Notes: generated by a model from the sequence alone, not told the origin. A DNA stretch of 64,000 bases from CAWCAW01 sp963793645 (GCA_963793645.1 CAWCAW010000006.1:124001-188000), one strand, 5' to 3'; numbered from the stretch's first letter, positions 8,794-18,379 are shown. Numbers and translations are program-made.

Positions 8794-8837
8794 GAGCTTG
8801 GTGTCGTCGGGCCGCACGAGGTGACGACACCGAGCTC
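8794..8837. terminator. long stem-loop after the DUF5666-like gene
   Basis: Arms 8794-8808 and 8823-8837 pair over 15 bases with one G:U-type mismatch, around a 14-base loop. There is no T-run, but such strong hairpins downstream of genes are common transcription stops in high-GC actinobacteria. The rest of 8739-9063 shows no convincing gene; its 3' end holds the promoter region of the next gene. Confidence 0.5.
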
Positions 8838-9063
8838 GGGTCCGCCGGTCGTGGCCACGCTCGGTTCGAGAATCCAGAAGTCGACTCTGTGATCCCCGTG
8901 CGGGACCCGCTCCATGGCGAGATGGCCAGGCGTGCTCCCCCGCCCCGCTGAGAATGCGCTGAGCACTCCGAGGCGGGCCTAACAGACCCCTAACGTCCGC
9001 ACCCTTGTCCTTTCAGATGCAAATGCGAAGGTTCCTTGAGATCACTATTGAAAGGAAATTCGC

Positions 9064-9507
9064 ATGCGAAAGCGCATCATTGCCCCCATTGTCCTAAGCG
9101 GCGCTCTACTGGCAGGCGCCACAACCGTAGGATTCGCCAGCTCGGCCTCCGCCGCTACTCCCTCCGCCACCGTCACTGTCCCGCTTCGCGGTGTCAGCGA
9201 CCCCGTGGCGAAATGGGCACGGGCCCATCGTCACGCCATCGAAAAGGCTGTCGTGACCATCAGTGCCAAGAGCATCGGTGTGACACCACAGGACTTGGTG
9301 AGCGAATTGAAGTCGGGCAAGTCAATCGCCGATGTCGCCACGGAGCACGGAGGGAGTGGGCAGACCGTCGGAAGCGCCCTGGTAACGGCCGGTGACGCCG
9401 CAATCAACCAGGCCGTGACGAAGGATCGCCTCAGTTCGGCTCAGGCTGCCAAGATCGAGGCCGCATTGCCCGGCTACGTCACCACTCTCGTGAACCACAC
9501 GTTCTGA
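9064..9507 (+). CDS. small secreted alpha-helical protein, unknown function
   Basis: A 147-residue protein with a clear signal peptide (MRKRIIAPIVLSGALLAGATTVGFASSASAA, cleavage near residue 31). The mature part is mostly helical and contains IGVTPQDLVSELKSGKSIADVA. This segment resembles the short 'G-V-T-x-x-x-L-x-x-x-L-x-x-G-K-S-x-A-x-I/V-A' motif found repeatedly in exported actinobacterial and firmicute proteins of unknown role. The RBS is strong (GAAAGGAAA at 7-8 bases). TAACGTCCGC lies 73 bases upstream, similar to the motif before the gene at 6990. A 12-bp hairpin follows at 9570. Confidence 0.75.
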   Translation: MRKRIIAPIVLSGALLAGATTVGFASSASAATPSATVTVPLRGVSDPVAKWARAHRHAIEKAVVTISAKSIGVTPQDLVSELKSGKSIADVATEHGGSGQTVGSALVTAGDAAINQAVTKDRLSSAQAAKIEAALPGYVTTLVNHTF

Positions 9508-9569
9508 GACATCGAGAGATGTAGCCGACCGTTGGCGAAAGTAACTTCGCCACACGGTAAGACTCCTAG

Positions 9570-9597
9570 TGCCCTGCCGTCCAGCGACGGCAGGGCA
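9570..9597 (+). terminator. stem-loop terminator
   Basis: Perfect 12-base arms (9570-9581 and 9586-9597) around a CAGC tetraloop, 62 bases after the small secreted-protein gene and before the 3' end of the convergent glycosyltransferase. It probably stops transcription from either side. No T-run follows. Confidence 0.65.
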
Positions 9598-9718
9598 TTG
9601 AGGGGTATCGATCAACCCTTCGAGGGTCGTCGCTGGTTGCCCTGTCGTGATTGCTGCCGTCATAACAGGGGTCGATGCCAAATGGGCGCGGCGGATCGAA
9701 AGCGCGCCGCTGAGCAGA

Positions 9719-10826
9719 TCAGCTGGTCAGGCGAAGGTTTCCTTCGGCGTACTCCCGCCACAAATCCGGCAACTCGGGGTCCGCAAGTAACTCTTTGGTG
9801 TCCTGGCGAGATTGGTCGCGTTCACCCACGTACCACGCCGCCACCGATCGCTCGAAACGCAGCCCCCAGCGGTACAGCGCGGAATCCACGAACAAGATGT
9901 CGTCGGGCTCGGGAATATGAACACCGCGGCTGGCGAAGAGGTAGGCGGCCGACCACGCTTCCCGGTTCCGCCATCCGAAGGCGAGGTAGTAAAGCGGCTC
10001 CGCTCGGGTAGGGCGCATGGACCAGGCGCGCAGCAAGGCCGTCGAGGCGTGCGAGAAATTGGATTCCAGCTGCAGCAATCCCACCTGATACTGAGCGAAA
10101 AACGTTTCCTCGTCCCACCCGGTGCTCATCTGGGCTCGACGGTTGTAATGCACGATGGCGATGTCGGGACGCCCCATGTGTCGATACGCCTGGGCTAGGT
10201 AGAACAGCGTGCGAGGGTCGTCTGGGTGGCGCTGGTGCTCTGCTTCCAAGAGTGCGCCGTCGCGTTCGTATTTGTCCCGACGTGTGCCTTCGTCGGCGAG
10301 GTTGTGCAATCGGACTCCGGGCAGTTGACTCTGGCGTGGGCGTCCCGAACTCGTCAGGAATTCGTTGGCCACACCTTCGAAGCGCCAGTGCCGGTTCCCG
10401 CGCACCACATAGGGCATTGAAAAGGATTCTTTTCCACCGCCGATATCGGGGTCGCCCCCGAGCACGGTGGTCAACAGGATGTCGCGAACGGGGAAAAGGC
10501 AGGACAAGCTCGTGGAGGTCCCCGTCCACCTCGAGGACCATGTCGGCATCCAGAAGCAACAGCCAGGTGGCGTGCTGTTCGTAGGCCAGCTCCATGAGCT
10601 CGGTGCGGTTGTGGCCAAAGTCCACGAACGGGCGGTGCTCGAGTCGACCGGGAAGGTCGCCGAGGACGGCCTGGAGCCGATCGCATGTGTCGTCGTCAGA
10701 TCCGGTGTCGATGACCACCCAGGAGTCGATGTGGGCGATGGCAGACCTCAGGCAGCGCTCGATCACCGCCGACTCGTTCTTGACGATCATGGCGAGACAG
10801 ATCGTGGGGCGATCGCTGTCGGTCAT
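9719..10826 (-). CDS. GT2-family glycosyltransferase with C-terminal TPR-like region, frame broken in this sequence
   Basis: Two overlapping frames make one protein of about 368 residues. The N-terminal frame (from ATG 10826) reads TICLAMIVKNESAVIERCL, then VVIDTGSDDDT and LLLLDADMVLE, the GT2 nucleotide-sugar fold with its DxD-like motif. It continues to HELVLPFP and then loses sense. The other frame picks up at VRDILLTTVLGG and continues with VRGNRHWRFEGVANEFLT and TPR-like helices (DPRTLFYLAQAYRHMGRPDIAI) to the stop at 9719. The break falls in GGGGAAAA at 10490-10497. Removing one base restores a 369-codon frame (1108 bp = 3x369+1). It is likely a sequencing or assembly indel. Related in design to the next gene upstream, 10919-12067. 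Confidence 0.75.
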
Positions 10827-10918
10827 GACGGCCTCGGTTGAGATGTGGTCATATCCTTTGATGTATCGGTCCGGGGAGGTCGAAAATGAAGCCGGGACCT
10901 CAAGGACTCGGAGTTGTC

Positions 10919-12067
10919 TCAGCCTTGGTTAGGACTACGCCGGCCTAGCTGGTCCAGGTAGAAGTCCATATTGGCGAACAGGCGCTTTCGATCTTGGGAC
11001 GTGCGCAAGGCCGTGACCGTCTCCGCCAGGGCCTCCTCGTACATGCCGAGTTCGCTGTGACAGATGGAGAGATGATCCCAGGGGCCCCACGTATAGGCGG
11101 TGTCGTCGATGAAGCCCTCGGCGGGGCGCTTGAGACCGCCGGCGGCGGTGAAGTACGGCACGGCCTGCTGCCATTCGCTGCGGTGGTAGTGGTGTAGCCC
11201 CAGTCGCATGAACGCCTCGGCCCGGGTGGGATCGAGCTTGACGGCAGCCAAGAGCCAGTCGTACTTCTCCTGGTTGCGCTCCAGGGCTTCGGCACACTGG
11301 GCCAGTCCGAGCAGCGCCGAATATCGCTCCCACACGACAACCTCGGCCACGCCCAGGTATTCCTGGTAGGCCAAGAGACCTTCCTCCCACCGCCGGTGAT
11401 CGGCAAGCTCGTTGCCGAGATAGAACAGGGTGCGCGGTGACCGATCGCCCTCGGCCACGGCACGCTCGAGAATCGTCAGATTTCGATCCACCTTGCGGTC
11501 CCAGCTCTCGGGGGGAGCGCGATGTTCCACAAAGGCATCCGGCCACCGGATCAAATTGCCAGGGACTCCGATGAACTCGTGCACGGGACCCACCCAACGC
11601 AGCCCAGCGGCGCGGCGTACGACGCGCTCGCGATCGAAGCTGAATGTGCACACGCTCGGGTCAGACCCCGAGAATTGTCGGTGGTACGGAATCATCACGG
11701 CCAGCACGTCAGAGAGGTGGGCGAGTTCCGCCTTGAGACGGAGGAATCCGTCCTGGGCGGGCGGAGGGATCCGATCATCGGCGTCCAACCACAAAATCCA
11801 CTTACCCGTGCACTGCTCGAAAGAGAAGTTACGAGCGGCGGAGAAGTCGTCAATCCAATCGAAATCGAACACCTTGGCGCCATGTTCAGCCGCCAGTGCC
11901 TTGGTGGCGTCCGTTGACCCGGTGTCGACGACGATGAGCTCGTCACAGATGGCAGCAGCATCGTCGAGCACGTGACCGATAAGGTTCTCTTCGTCCTTGA
12001 CGATCATTGCCAAGGACCAATTGACATCGGAGCCGGCGTCATCGCTCGATTTCATGGCCTTGGGCAC
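10919..12067 (-). CDS. GT2-family glycosyltransferase with TPR region
   Basis: An intact 382-residue protein. Residues ~17-220 form the GT2 catalytic domain: SLAMIVKDEENLI, ELIVVDTGSTDAT, DDFSAARNFSFEQ and WILWLDADDRI, whose DADD is the metal and nucleotide-sugar binding motif. Residues ~220-370 are helical and TPR-like (RTLFYLGNELADHRRWEEGLLAY, then RAEAFMRLGLHHY). This pairing is typical of bacterial enzymes that glycosylate proteins or surface polymers, where the TPR may hold the acceptor. It is a paralogue of the frame-broken gene downstream. No signal peptide, so it acts in the cytoplasm. The acceptor is unknown; the surface proteins encoded nearby are candidates. Confidence 0.85.
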   Translation of the reverse strand: MPKAMKSSDDAGSDVNWSLAMIVKDEENLIGHVLDDAAAICDELIVVDTGSTDATKALAAEHGAKVFDFDWIDDFSAARNFSFEQCTGKWILWLDADDRIPPPAQDGFLRLKAELAHLSDVLAVMIPYHRQFSGSDPSVCTFSFDRERVVRRAAGLRWVGPVHEFIGVPGNLIRWPDAFVEHRAPPESWDRKVDRNLTILERAVAEGDRSPRTLFYLGNELADHRRWEEGLLAYQEYLGVAEVVVWERYSALLGLAQCAEALERNQEKYDWLLAAVKLDPTRAEAFMRLGLHHYHRSEWQQAVPYFTAAGGLKRPAEGFIDDTAYTWGPWDHLSICHSELGMYEEALAETVTALRTSQDRKRLFANMDFYLDQLGRRSPNQG

Positions 12068-12093
12068 GTCGACTATTGGAGCACAACGGGCGT

Positions 12094-14391
12094 CTACGGA
12101 ACGGTAATTCCCGACGGCACGTGGGCCGCCAAAGCGGGAACGCTGCGGATGGCCTGGGCGATAAGGCCATCGCCTTGCGTCTTTTGGCCGTCGCCTATCA
12201 ACAGCAGACCGAGGTTGAACTCGGTGTTGGCGTCATGTGGCTTGATGATCAAGATCTTGCGGTAGAGGTTGATGGCCTCTTGGGGTGACGACGGAGCGTC
12301 CATCACCGCCTGGTTGAATAAAGCTGCCGATGACCTCGGGTCGAGGAAGAACGCCCGAGAGTAGGCGGCTATGGCCGAGGGATTCAGACGTTGTCGCTGA
12401 TCCAACACCCCAAGGTCGAAGTAGCCGTCGGTGTCGGCGGGGTCCATCTTGATAACAGATTCGAACTCACTCCTGGCCTCGATGAACCGGCCCTGGCGAA
12501 ATGCCGCTATCCCGTTCTGGAGCGCCACGTTGGCCGCACCCATCGGGCTCCGATCGAAGTGGTTGTAGACGAAGGTGCGGGGCTGGGAGGACACCAAGAC
12601 GAAGTTCTGGTTGAAGTACGAGGCCAGAGCGGGTGTCCAGGGTATGTAGTCGCTATAGGGGATGGAAAGCACGACGTAGTCGGCCCGCGCCAACCACGAG
12701 TGCCACGCGGTCACGAACGCGGGCGGAAATGGGGGTGAGGCCGGCGGCGGAACCCCCTTGTCGCGACTCAGCCACATGCCGAACGGGTCCACGATGGCGG
12801 GGCAACCTTGGGCGGTTGGATTGAACCGGTTGGCGTTGATACCGAAGATCGCGTAATCGAAGGCAACACAGGCGCCCGCTGGGATTTGGGCGTCGACCTG
12901 GGCGGCGGGGTCGCCAGCTGGGCTCAAGTAGGACGAGGCGTAGCTGGCGTCTTGCCCGACGACGAATACGAGGGAGGCCACGAAGGCAAGGACCACGGCA
13001 ACACACCCCACCGCCACCGCCACTCGGACACCATGACCTTCGAGGCGTCGGGCAAGATGCCTGGCCCCACCTACGACCTGTCCCGCGCACAGCGCGACGA
13101 GGAGCGCCAGGAACGCGGCCGGGAAGTACGCATAGTGATCATAAAACTCGGGCGATGAGAACGTGCCGAGGATCGCTGTGGCAACAGCGAGGAGGGCGAA
13201 CCACTCGAGACGCGACACCTGCCGCCAGCGGGCCCCGTAAACGACCACCGCGAGCACACCGATCCCAATGCTGAGCCCGACGGCCAGACCGGTGGTGGCG
13301 TTGATCGTGGGGAGCCCGCTCAGACCCGTTATCTCCACGAGACGCTGGGCCAGCGACAGTGCACCTCGGCCTGAGGTCCCTCGACTGATCTGCGAGGTGA
13401 TCACGTCGTGCACAAAGGCGCGCGGCGCAAAGGCCGCAAACGGTGCACAGGTGACCCCGGCACCGAGCACCAGCCCGATGACGAGAGGACGAACTCCTCG
13501 TCTCCACGCCGGGACACAGCACACGAGGGCCGCGGCGGCAGGGAGAACCGCCCACAGCTTGATCGACCCCGCGAAGCCGAACGCGACGCCGGCCCACAAA
13601 ACACGTCGCGGGCTGGCCAACTCGCCATCACTGAAGAGGGCGACGGCTCCGAGGAGGCTGAAGAACACCACGTAGGGCTCGAGCAGCAGGCTGTGATCGG
13701 CGGCCACGGCCATAGGAAACACGGCCAGCGATACCCCAGCAACGACCATGGCGGTGATGCCCCGCCGACGCATCACCAGTGCTGCCAAGGCGGCATTGCA
13801 CCCCACGACCAACGCCGTGACGCAGCGAGCCACACCCATGGCGTCGCGAGCCCCGATCAGACGCCCCACCATGGCGACGGGAGCCATGACAAGGGTGATC
13901 CCGGGAGGTTGGACCAGGTCGAAGTCCCGGTACGGGAGCACACCGTGGACAAGCCGGATGGCCGCCCCTAGATAGACGCCATCGTCGTACCCGCTACCGC
14001 TATACCCGTGGATACCGAGCAGCACATAGGGAAGCGAAAGCTGATAGCAGCAGATACCCAGGGCCAGCAGGCCGGAACATACCGGTACCCACGTCGATGC
14101 CGGGATTCTGGCGACGTAAGCGAGTGGCGCGAAGCGACGTTCGGTGTCAGAAGGCGCTGCGCGGTCCCCGCCGTCTTCGCTCACAGGATCGCGCTCCACC
14201 CGGGCGTGAAGGTCCTTCCTCAATGTGCCCGAGAGCATACGCGCCGGACCGGACTCAACGGTGAGATCGCGGCGCATCGATGACCACCAACCGAGAGATG
14301 CACTCTCGATTTCGAAGTTGTCCCCGATGTGTGCATCGCGGAACGTGATAACGGGCCCGGGCCGATGTTCACTCGCAGTGGCCGGAACCAA
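12094..14391 (-). CDS. GT-C-like polytopic membrane protein with C-terminal TPR domain
   Basis: A protein of up to 765 residues. Residues ~95-490 contain ten or more hydrophobic helices. The first loop carries GYDDGVYLGAAIRLVHGVLPYRD, the acidic motif and helix pattern of GT39/GT83-like glycosyltransferases that use polyprenyl-phosphate sugars. Residues ~490-620 form an outside-facing domain. Residues ~625-765 are TPR repeats (IEARSEFESVIKMDPADTDG and similar) ending AHVPSGITVP. This TPR tail closely matches the neighbouring lipoprotein at 14549. The start is uncertain because ~90 poorly conserved residues precede the first helix; ATG 14277 is an alternative. It likely transfers sugar to lipid or protein on the outer face of the membrane. 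Confidence 0.72.
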   Translation of the reverse strand: MVPATASEHRPGPVITFRDAHIGDNFEIESASLGWWSSMRRDLTVESGPARMLSGTLRKDLHARVERDPVSEDGGDRAAPSDTERRFAPLAYVARIPASTWVPVCSGLLALGICCYQLSLPYVLLGIHGYSGSGYDDGVYLGAAIRLVHGVLPYRDFDLVQPPGITLVMAPVAMVGRLIGARDAMGVARCVTALVVGCNAALAALVMRRRGITAMVVAGVSLAVFPMAVAADHSLLLEPYVVFFSLLGAVALFSDGELASPRRVLWAGVAFGFAGSIKLWAVLPAAAALVCCVPAWRRGVRPLVIGLVLGAGVTCAPFAAFAPRAFVHDVITSQISRGTSGRGALSLAQRLVEITGLSGLPTINATTGLAVGLSIGIGVLAVVVYGARWRQVSRLEWFALLAVATAILGTFSSPEFYDHYAYFPAAFLALLVALCAGQVVGGARHLARRLEGHGVRVAVAVGCVAVVLAFVASLVFVVGQDASYASSYLSPAGDPAAQVDAQIPAGACVAFDYAIFGINANRFNPTAQGCPAIVDPFGMWLSRDKGVPPPASPPFPPAFVTAWHSWLARADYVVLSIPYSDYIPWTPALASYFNQNFVLVSSQPRTFVYNHFDRSPMGAANVALQNGIAAFRQGRFIEARSEFESVIKMDPADTDGYFDLGVLDQRQRLNPSAIAAYSRAFFLDPRSSAALFNQAVMDAPSSPQEAINLYRKILIIKPHDANTEFNLGLLLIGDGQKTQGDGLIAQAIRSVPALAAHVPSGITVP

Positions 14392-14548
14392 AGGAATACG
14401 GACTGGTGAGGAATCAGGTTCAAGGGAACGGGTTGATGTGCCGAAAAGAATGGGATCGTCGGCTTACGAGAGGGCCGGCACTAACGTATGGCACTCTCAG
14501 CTCGACCAAGGATGCTAACGCTCAGAGTCTCGATCAGAGGATAGGGAG

Positions 14549-15160
14549 ATGACGCAGATTTCTACACAATCCGCCGTATCGGACCGCACTTCGCTGGCAA
14601 CAGCCTCCCGCACGCGCCGCCTCACGGCCGTGCGGCTGCTACCCGTCTTGCTCGTGGTCGCACTAGCGGGGGCGGCATGTTCCAAGGCCGCCACGCCATC
14701 GTCGTCTCCGGCCAAGACCGCCGACAACCTCGTTACGAAGGGGCTCGGTGCCGAGTCCAAAGGCGAGTCCCAGACGGCGGTAAATGACTTCACCGCGGCC
14801 ATCGCCGCCAACCCCGCCGACACGTACGCCTACTACGACCTCGGCGTGATGTACCAGTCTCAGCTCAACAACCCAACCCAGGCTGCCGCCGAATACAACA
14901 AGGCCATATTGGCGAATCCCGCCTACAAACCGGCGATCTTCAACCTGGCCATACTCGAGACACCGAACGACCCTGCGGGCGCCATCGCTGAGTACCAAAA
15001 GATACTGGCCCTGGACTCGAACGATGCCGACACGAACTTCAACCTGGGGCTCCTGCTCATCGCCCAGAACCAGTCAACTCAAGGGCATGCCGACCTGGCC
15101 AAGGCCATCATGCTCGAGCCTTCGCTGGCATCGCGGGTGCCAAAAGGAATCACCCCGTAG
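14549..15160 (+). CDS. TPR-repeat lipoprotein
   Basis: A 203-residue protein. An Arg-containing N-region and hydrophobic stretch (LLPVLLVVALAGAAC) end in the lipobox LAGAAC, with Cys as lipidation site at ~51. A Ser/Ala linker follows, then about three to four TPR units (residues ~65-200): AVNDFTAAIAANPADTYAYY, QAAAEYNKAILANPAYKPAI and AIAEYQKILALDSNDADTNF. The C-terminus (NFNLGLLLIAQNQSTQGHADL, then VPKGITP) mirrors the tail of the divergent GT-C-like protein, so the two share a recent origin. RBS GGATAGGGAG precedes the ATG. Likely a surface-attached scaffold. Confidence 0.85.
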   Translation: MTQISTQSAVSDRTSLATASRTRRLTAVRLLPVLLVVALAGAACSKAATPSSSPAKTADNLVTKGLGAESKGESQTAVNDFTAAIAANPADTYAYYDLGVMYQSQLNNPTQAAAEYNKAILANPAYKPAIFNLAILETPNDPAGAIAEYQKILALDSNDADTNFNLGLLLIAQNQSTQGHADLAKAIMLEPSLASRVPKGITP

Positions 15161-15211
15161 ACATCGGCGACATTTCACTGTTGATCTCCGTCTATGTCTA
15201 AGGCATAGGGG

Positions 15212-16105
15212 ATGACGCACTCCCAGCTTCTGATCTCGATCCCCAACGTCGCCTCCAGCCCGCGCCCAAGCTGCTTGTTGAGCATGGACGTCCTCACACA
15301 GCGCATGGAGTGGATTGACGTCGGGTTCGGCCAGCCCCTCGCCAGTGGGGTGGGTATCCAAGCCGATGAACGATTCGTCTACCACGTCAGCATCGCCAAT
15401 GCTGACTTCTCGACCCAACTGGCCGTGCTGGACCGAGAGTCCCTGCAGGTCGTCCACACCCAACGACTGGCCGAGGTGGTCGACGGCCACTCTGTGGCCC
15501 GCCTCGGCGATGAGCTCTGCGTGGTCTCGACCGGCACAGACGAGATCGTTGCCTACCGGTTGGACGGCCCCAAGGCCACCGACGCTCGGACCCTGTGGGC
15601 GCCGACCGCGTCGGGCACCGACACCCATCACATCAACTCGATCGTGGTCCACGACGGCGAGCTGTGGTGTTCCGCCTTCGGGCCGAAGGATAGCGAGCGC
15701 TACTCGTGGGCCACCGTGGCCAACGGCTACATCCGAAATGTCACTCGGGAAACCACTCACGTCGAAGGTTTGCAGCAACCTCACTCGGCTATCTGGCACG
15801 ACGGGGAGCTCTACTTCTGCAACTCCCGCCCTGGGACCGTGAACACCACCGAAGGGCTCTTCGCCCACCTGTACGGCTACTCCCGAGGCCTCGCGTTCGC
15901 TCCCGACGGCTCCTGGTACGCCGGCACGAGCCTGGGGCGGCGTCCCGCCCACGATCCGGCCCGCACCGATGAGTTCGGCAGTCTGGTCGATCGGGGTGAG
16001 GTGCACGGGCGCTGTGCAGTAGTGCAATTCTCACCGGGCGGAACGCGCACCGAAATCGGCCTGGGCCAACACGGCCACGAGATCTACGATTTTCTACTCC
16101 TCTAA
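15212..16105 (+). CDS. DUF4915 / TIGR03032-like beta-propeller protein
   Basis: A 297-residue protein with repeated beta-strand patterns (DERFVYHVSIANADFSTQLAV, DELCVVSTGTDEIVAYRLDG, GELWCSAFGPKD, GELYFCNSRPG, APDGSWYAGTSLGRR). It carries histidines at HHINSIVVHDGELW and QQPHSAIWHDGELY, as seen in the DUF4915/TIGR03032 family. The role of the family is not established; members often sit near TPR proteins and glycosyltransferases, as here. No signal peptide, so probably cytoplasmic. It follows the TPR lipoprotein by 51 bases and precedes the DUF6445-like gene by 60, likely in one transcript. Confidence 0.65.
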   Translation: MTHSQLLISIPNVASSPRPSCLLSMDVLTQRMEWIDVGFGQPLASGVGIQADERFVYHVSIANADFSTQLAVLDRESLQVVHTQRLAEVVDGHSVARLGDELCVVSTGTDEIVAYRLDGPKATDARTLWAPTASGTDTHHINSIVVHDGELWCSAFGPKDSERYSWATVANGYIRNVTRETTHVEGLQQPHSAIWHDGELYFCNSRPGTVNTTEGLFAHLYGYSRGLAFAPDGSWYAGTSLGRRPAHDPARTDEFGSLVDRGEVHGRCAVVQFSPGGTRTEIGLGQHGHEIYDFLLL

Positions 16106-16165
16106 GTCAAATAGAGGAGCCATATCCGTCGGCATAGCGCGTCAAGTCGGCGATAATTCGACGCG

Positions 16166-16963
16166 ATGGACTTCATCGTTGGACAAGTGGTGCGCTTTGC
16201 GGGCATCGAGAGCACCGTGGTCGAGATCGGCGAGCGTTCCGAGCGAACCGCATACCTGATCGAGAACGGCCCTAATCGTCTGCCCATGTGGGTCCCCGGT
16301 GAAATCCTCGAGGCGCACCAGGGACCCTCGGGCCAAACGACGCAGTTCGACCACCGCACCCCCGACATACTCGTGGTCGACAATTTCTTCCGTGACCCCG
16401 ACGAAGTGCGGGCCATAGCTCTCGCTCAGGAATATGTGGCTGACCTCCGCTATTACAAAGGCGTCCGCAGCACCCAGCGGTTCTTGTGGCCGCACCTGCG
16501 TGAGGAGTTCGGCCGGTTGCTGGGCAAGCCCGTGACCGAATGGGGCGGCTACCCCGCCAACGGCGTTTTTCAACAGACCAGCGCGGATGACCCTCTGGTG
16601 TGGCACCACGACGAGCAGCAGTACGCAGCGGCGGTGTACCTAACCCCCGACGCTCCGCCGCAGGCTGGCACGAGCTTCTGGCGTGATCGGGCCCACGGCT
16701 GCCGGCGTAGCCCCACCGACCCTCGCGAGGCGCGCCGCCTCGGCAGCATCGAGGCCATCGAAGCGGCCAAAGCGGTCATCTACAACGAGGAAAACGTCGT
16801 GAGCCTCGAACACTGGGAGTTGATCGAGTCGGTCGCCGGCTTGTACAACCGCTTGGTGATATGGGAAGCGAACCTGATCCATTCGGCCACGTCATACGAG
16901 TTCGCCGACGGAAGCGTGGTACCGACCCGGCTGGTCCAACTGTTCTTCTTCGACGCCGACTGA
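16166..16963 (+). CDS. DUF6445-like Fe(II)/2-oxoglutarate oxygenase-type protein
   Basis: A 265-residue protein. After an unrelated ~60-residue N-terminal part it shows ILVVDNFFRDPDEVRAIAL, typical of DUF6445 and other cupin-fold oxygenase-like proteins. It then has WHHDEQQYAAAVYLTPDAPP, containing an H-x-D iron-binding pair, GTSFWRDRAHG, and a distal NRLVIWEANLIHSATSYE with the third-ligand histidine. These support a double-stranded beta-helix oxygenase. The substrate is unknown. Its position between glycosyltransferases and the collagen-like protein gene makes a protein or sugar hydroxylation role possible, but the sequence does not prove it. No strong RBS is visible before ATG 16166. Confidence 0.68.
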   Translation: MDFIVGQVVRFAGIESTVVEIGERSERTAYLIENGPNRLPMWVPGEILEAHQGPSGQTTQFDHRTPDILVVDNFFRDPDEVRAIALAQEYVADLRYYKGVRSTQRFLWPHLREEFGRLLGKPVTEWGGYPANGVFQQTSADDPLVWHHDEQQYAAAVYLTPDAPPQAGTSFWRDRAHGCRRSPTDPREARRLGSIEAIEAAKAVIYNEENVVSLEHWELIESVAGLYNRLVIWEANLIHSATSYEFADGSVVPTRLVQLFFFDAD

Positions 16964-16979
16964 GAAGCGCGCCGTAGCG

Positions 16980-18309
16980 TCAGACCAGGAGGAAACCGCC
17001 CTGGCGGGGCCCTTCCTTGATTGCAATGAGGTTGGCGCACACATACGAGATCCGATGCTGCTCGTGCCACTCGGTTGGGAAGTACGTCACCAGCCTGCTC
17101 ACCTGGAATCGGCACGTGATCTGCGGCACGAACCTGAGCGTAATTGTTGTCGGTGAAGTACCAAAAGGTGTTCTCGTTGTAATACGCCACATGGGTCGGG
17201 TCCTGGAACGCCCCCCGCCCATCGGTGCTAGGGGTCAATGACAAGACCATGCCCCCGTGGGCGAGAAGCCGGTACATCTCATTGAACAGGGCGATCTTGT
17301 CCGTGACATGCTCGAGGAAGTCGACAGCCCGGATGACGCCGACGCTCGAGTCGGGAAGGTCGATGCCCTTGCTGACATCGCCGACGATGTCGACGCCTCG
17401 CCCTCGTACTGGTCGACGCCCAGGTATCCGCCGGGCTTGTTGTGGGCCGCCCCGAGGTCGAGCGCCGCCAACCCCCGACGATTGGCCCAAGCCAGCACGT
17501 TGGGCTCGACGTAGCGGTCATAAAGGGTGACGGTCTCGTGCTGGATGCGGACGTTGATCTCGTTGTCCCGCTGGGTGTTTCTCTGATGGAAGCGCTGCAG
17601 GTAGAGACACTCGTCGATGAGGTAGAAGTCGGCCACCTGGTAAAGGCGGCACATGATGTCCTGGTCATCGAGCACATCTCGGGTGGCGTCATAGCCACCG
17701 GTCGAGTTCATAGGTGGAACGACGGAAGGCCCGCACGTGGTTCGGAGCGAACCAGATGAAGCTGACATTGTGCGGGTACGCCTCCATTGCGTCGCACTGC
17801 AGGACCGGTCGCCCGTCCACTTCCGTCTCGCGGTATTCCCAGCCGTTGCGCTGATCGAATCGGGAGTCGTCTCGCGAGCCGTCCTCGTTGATCTGGGCGA
17901 AGTGACTGAATACAAACCCCACCTCGGGATGGGCATCGAACGCCTCGACGATAAGCTGCAAGGCGTCTGATCGCATCTCGTCGTCGTGGTCGAGTTCGAC
18001 CAGGAACTCCCCCATCGCCACCGAACACGCGTGCCGCTTGGCCGCTCCCACCCCGGTCAGTTCGTCTTGCACCACCAGGCGCACGCGGCCGTCATCGACC
18101 GGCGGCCGCCAACGCGCTCCTTGGTTGAGCACGACGATCCATTCCCAGTCCTCGAAGGTCTGGGCCAGGAGGGTGCGCATGCAATCGTCGAGGTAGCGAG
18201 TCTGATGGCTCGGGGTAAATACGCTCACCCGAGGCCGGTTCGAGGGGGGCTTGGCCACCCGACCGGCCGGCTTGGCGGCCGAAGACTTTTTTCCGGGTTG
18301 TGTGCTCAC
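16980..18309 (-). pseudogene. GT2 glycosyltransferase-SAM methyltransferase fusion, three frame breaks
   Basis: One coding unit of about 442 residues is spread over three frames. From ATG 18309: a basic N-terminus, then VSVFTPSHQTRYLDDCMRTL, WEWIVVLNQG and FLVELDHDDEMR (GT2 domain), up to STYELD. The frame changes near 17701-17703 and resumes with GGYDATRDVLDDQDIMCRLY. It continues to LDLGAAHNKPGGYLGVDQYE (methyltransferase motif I region), changes near 17395-17404, and resumes with VDIVGDVSKGIDLPD and DFLEHVTDKIALFNEMYRLL. A third change near 17130-17136 leads to FVPQITCRFQVSRLV and the stop at 16980. The pattern (+1, -1, +1) fits the length, 3x443+1. It may be an error-rich assembly or real decay. 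If intact, it would both glycosylate and methylate an acceptor. Confidence 0.7.
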
Positions 18310-18379
18310 AATATGAATTCATCGGTCGTTACCGACCATGACTGAAGTTCCTTAAGCGCAGGCAGACCCCATAAAACCT

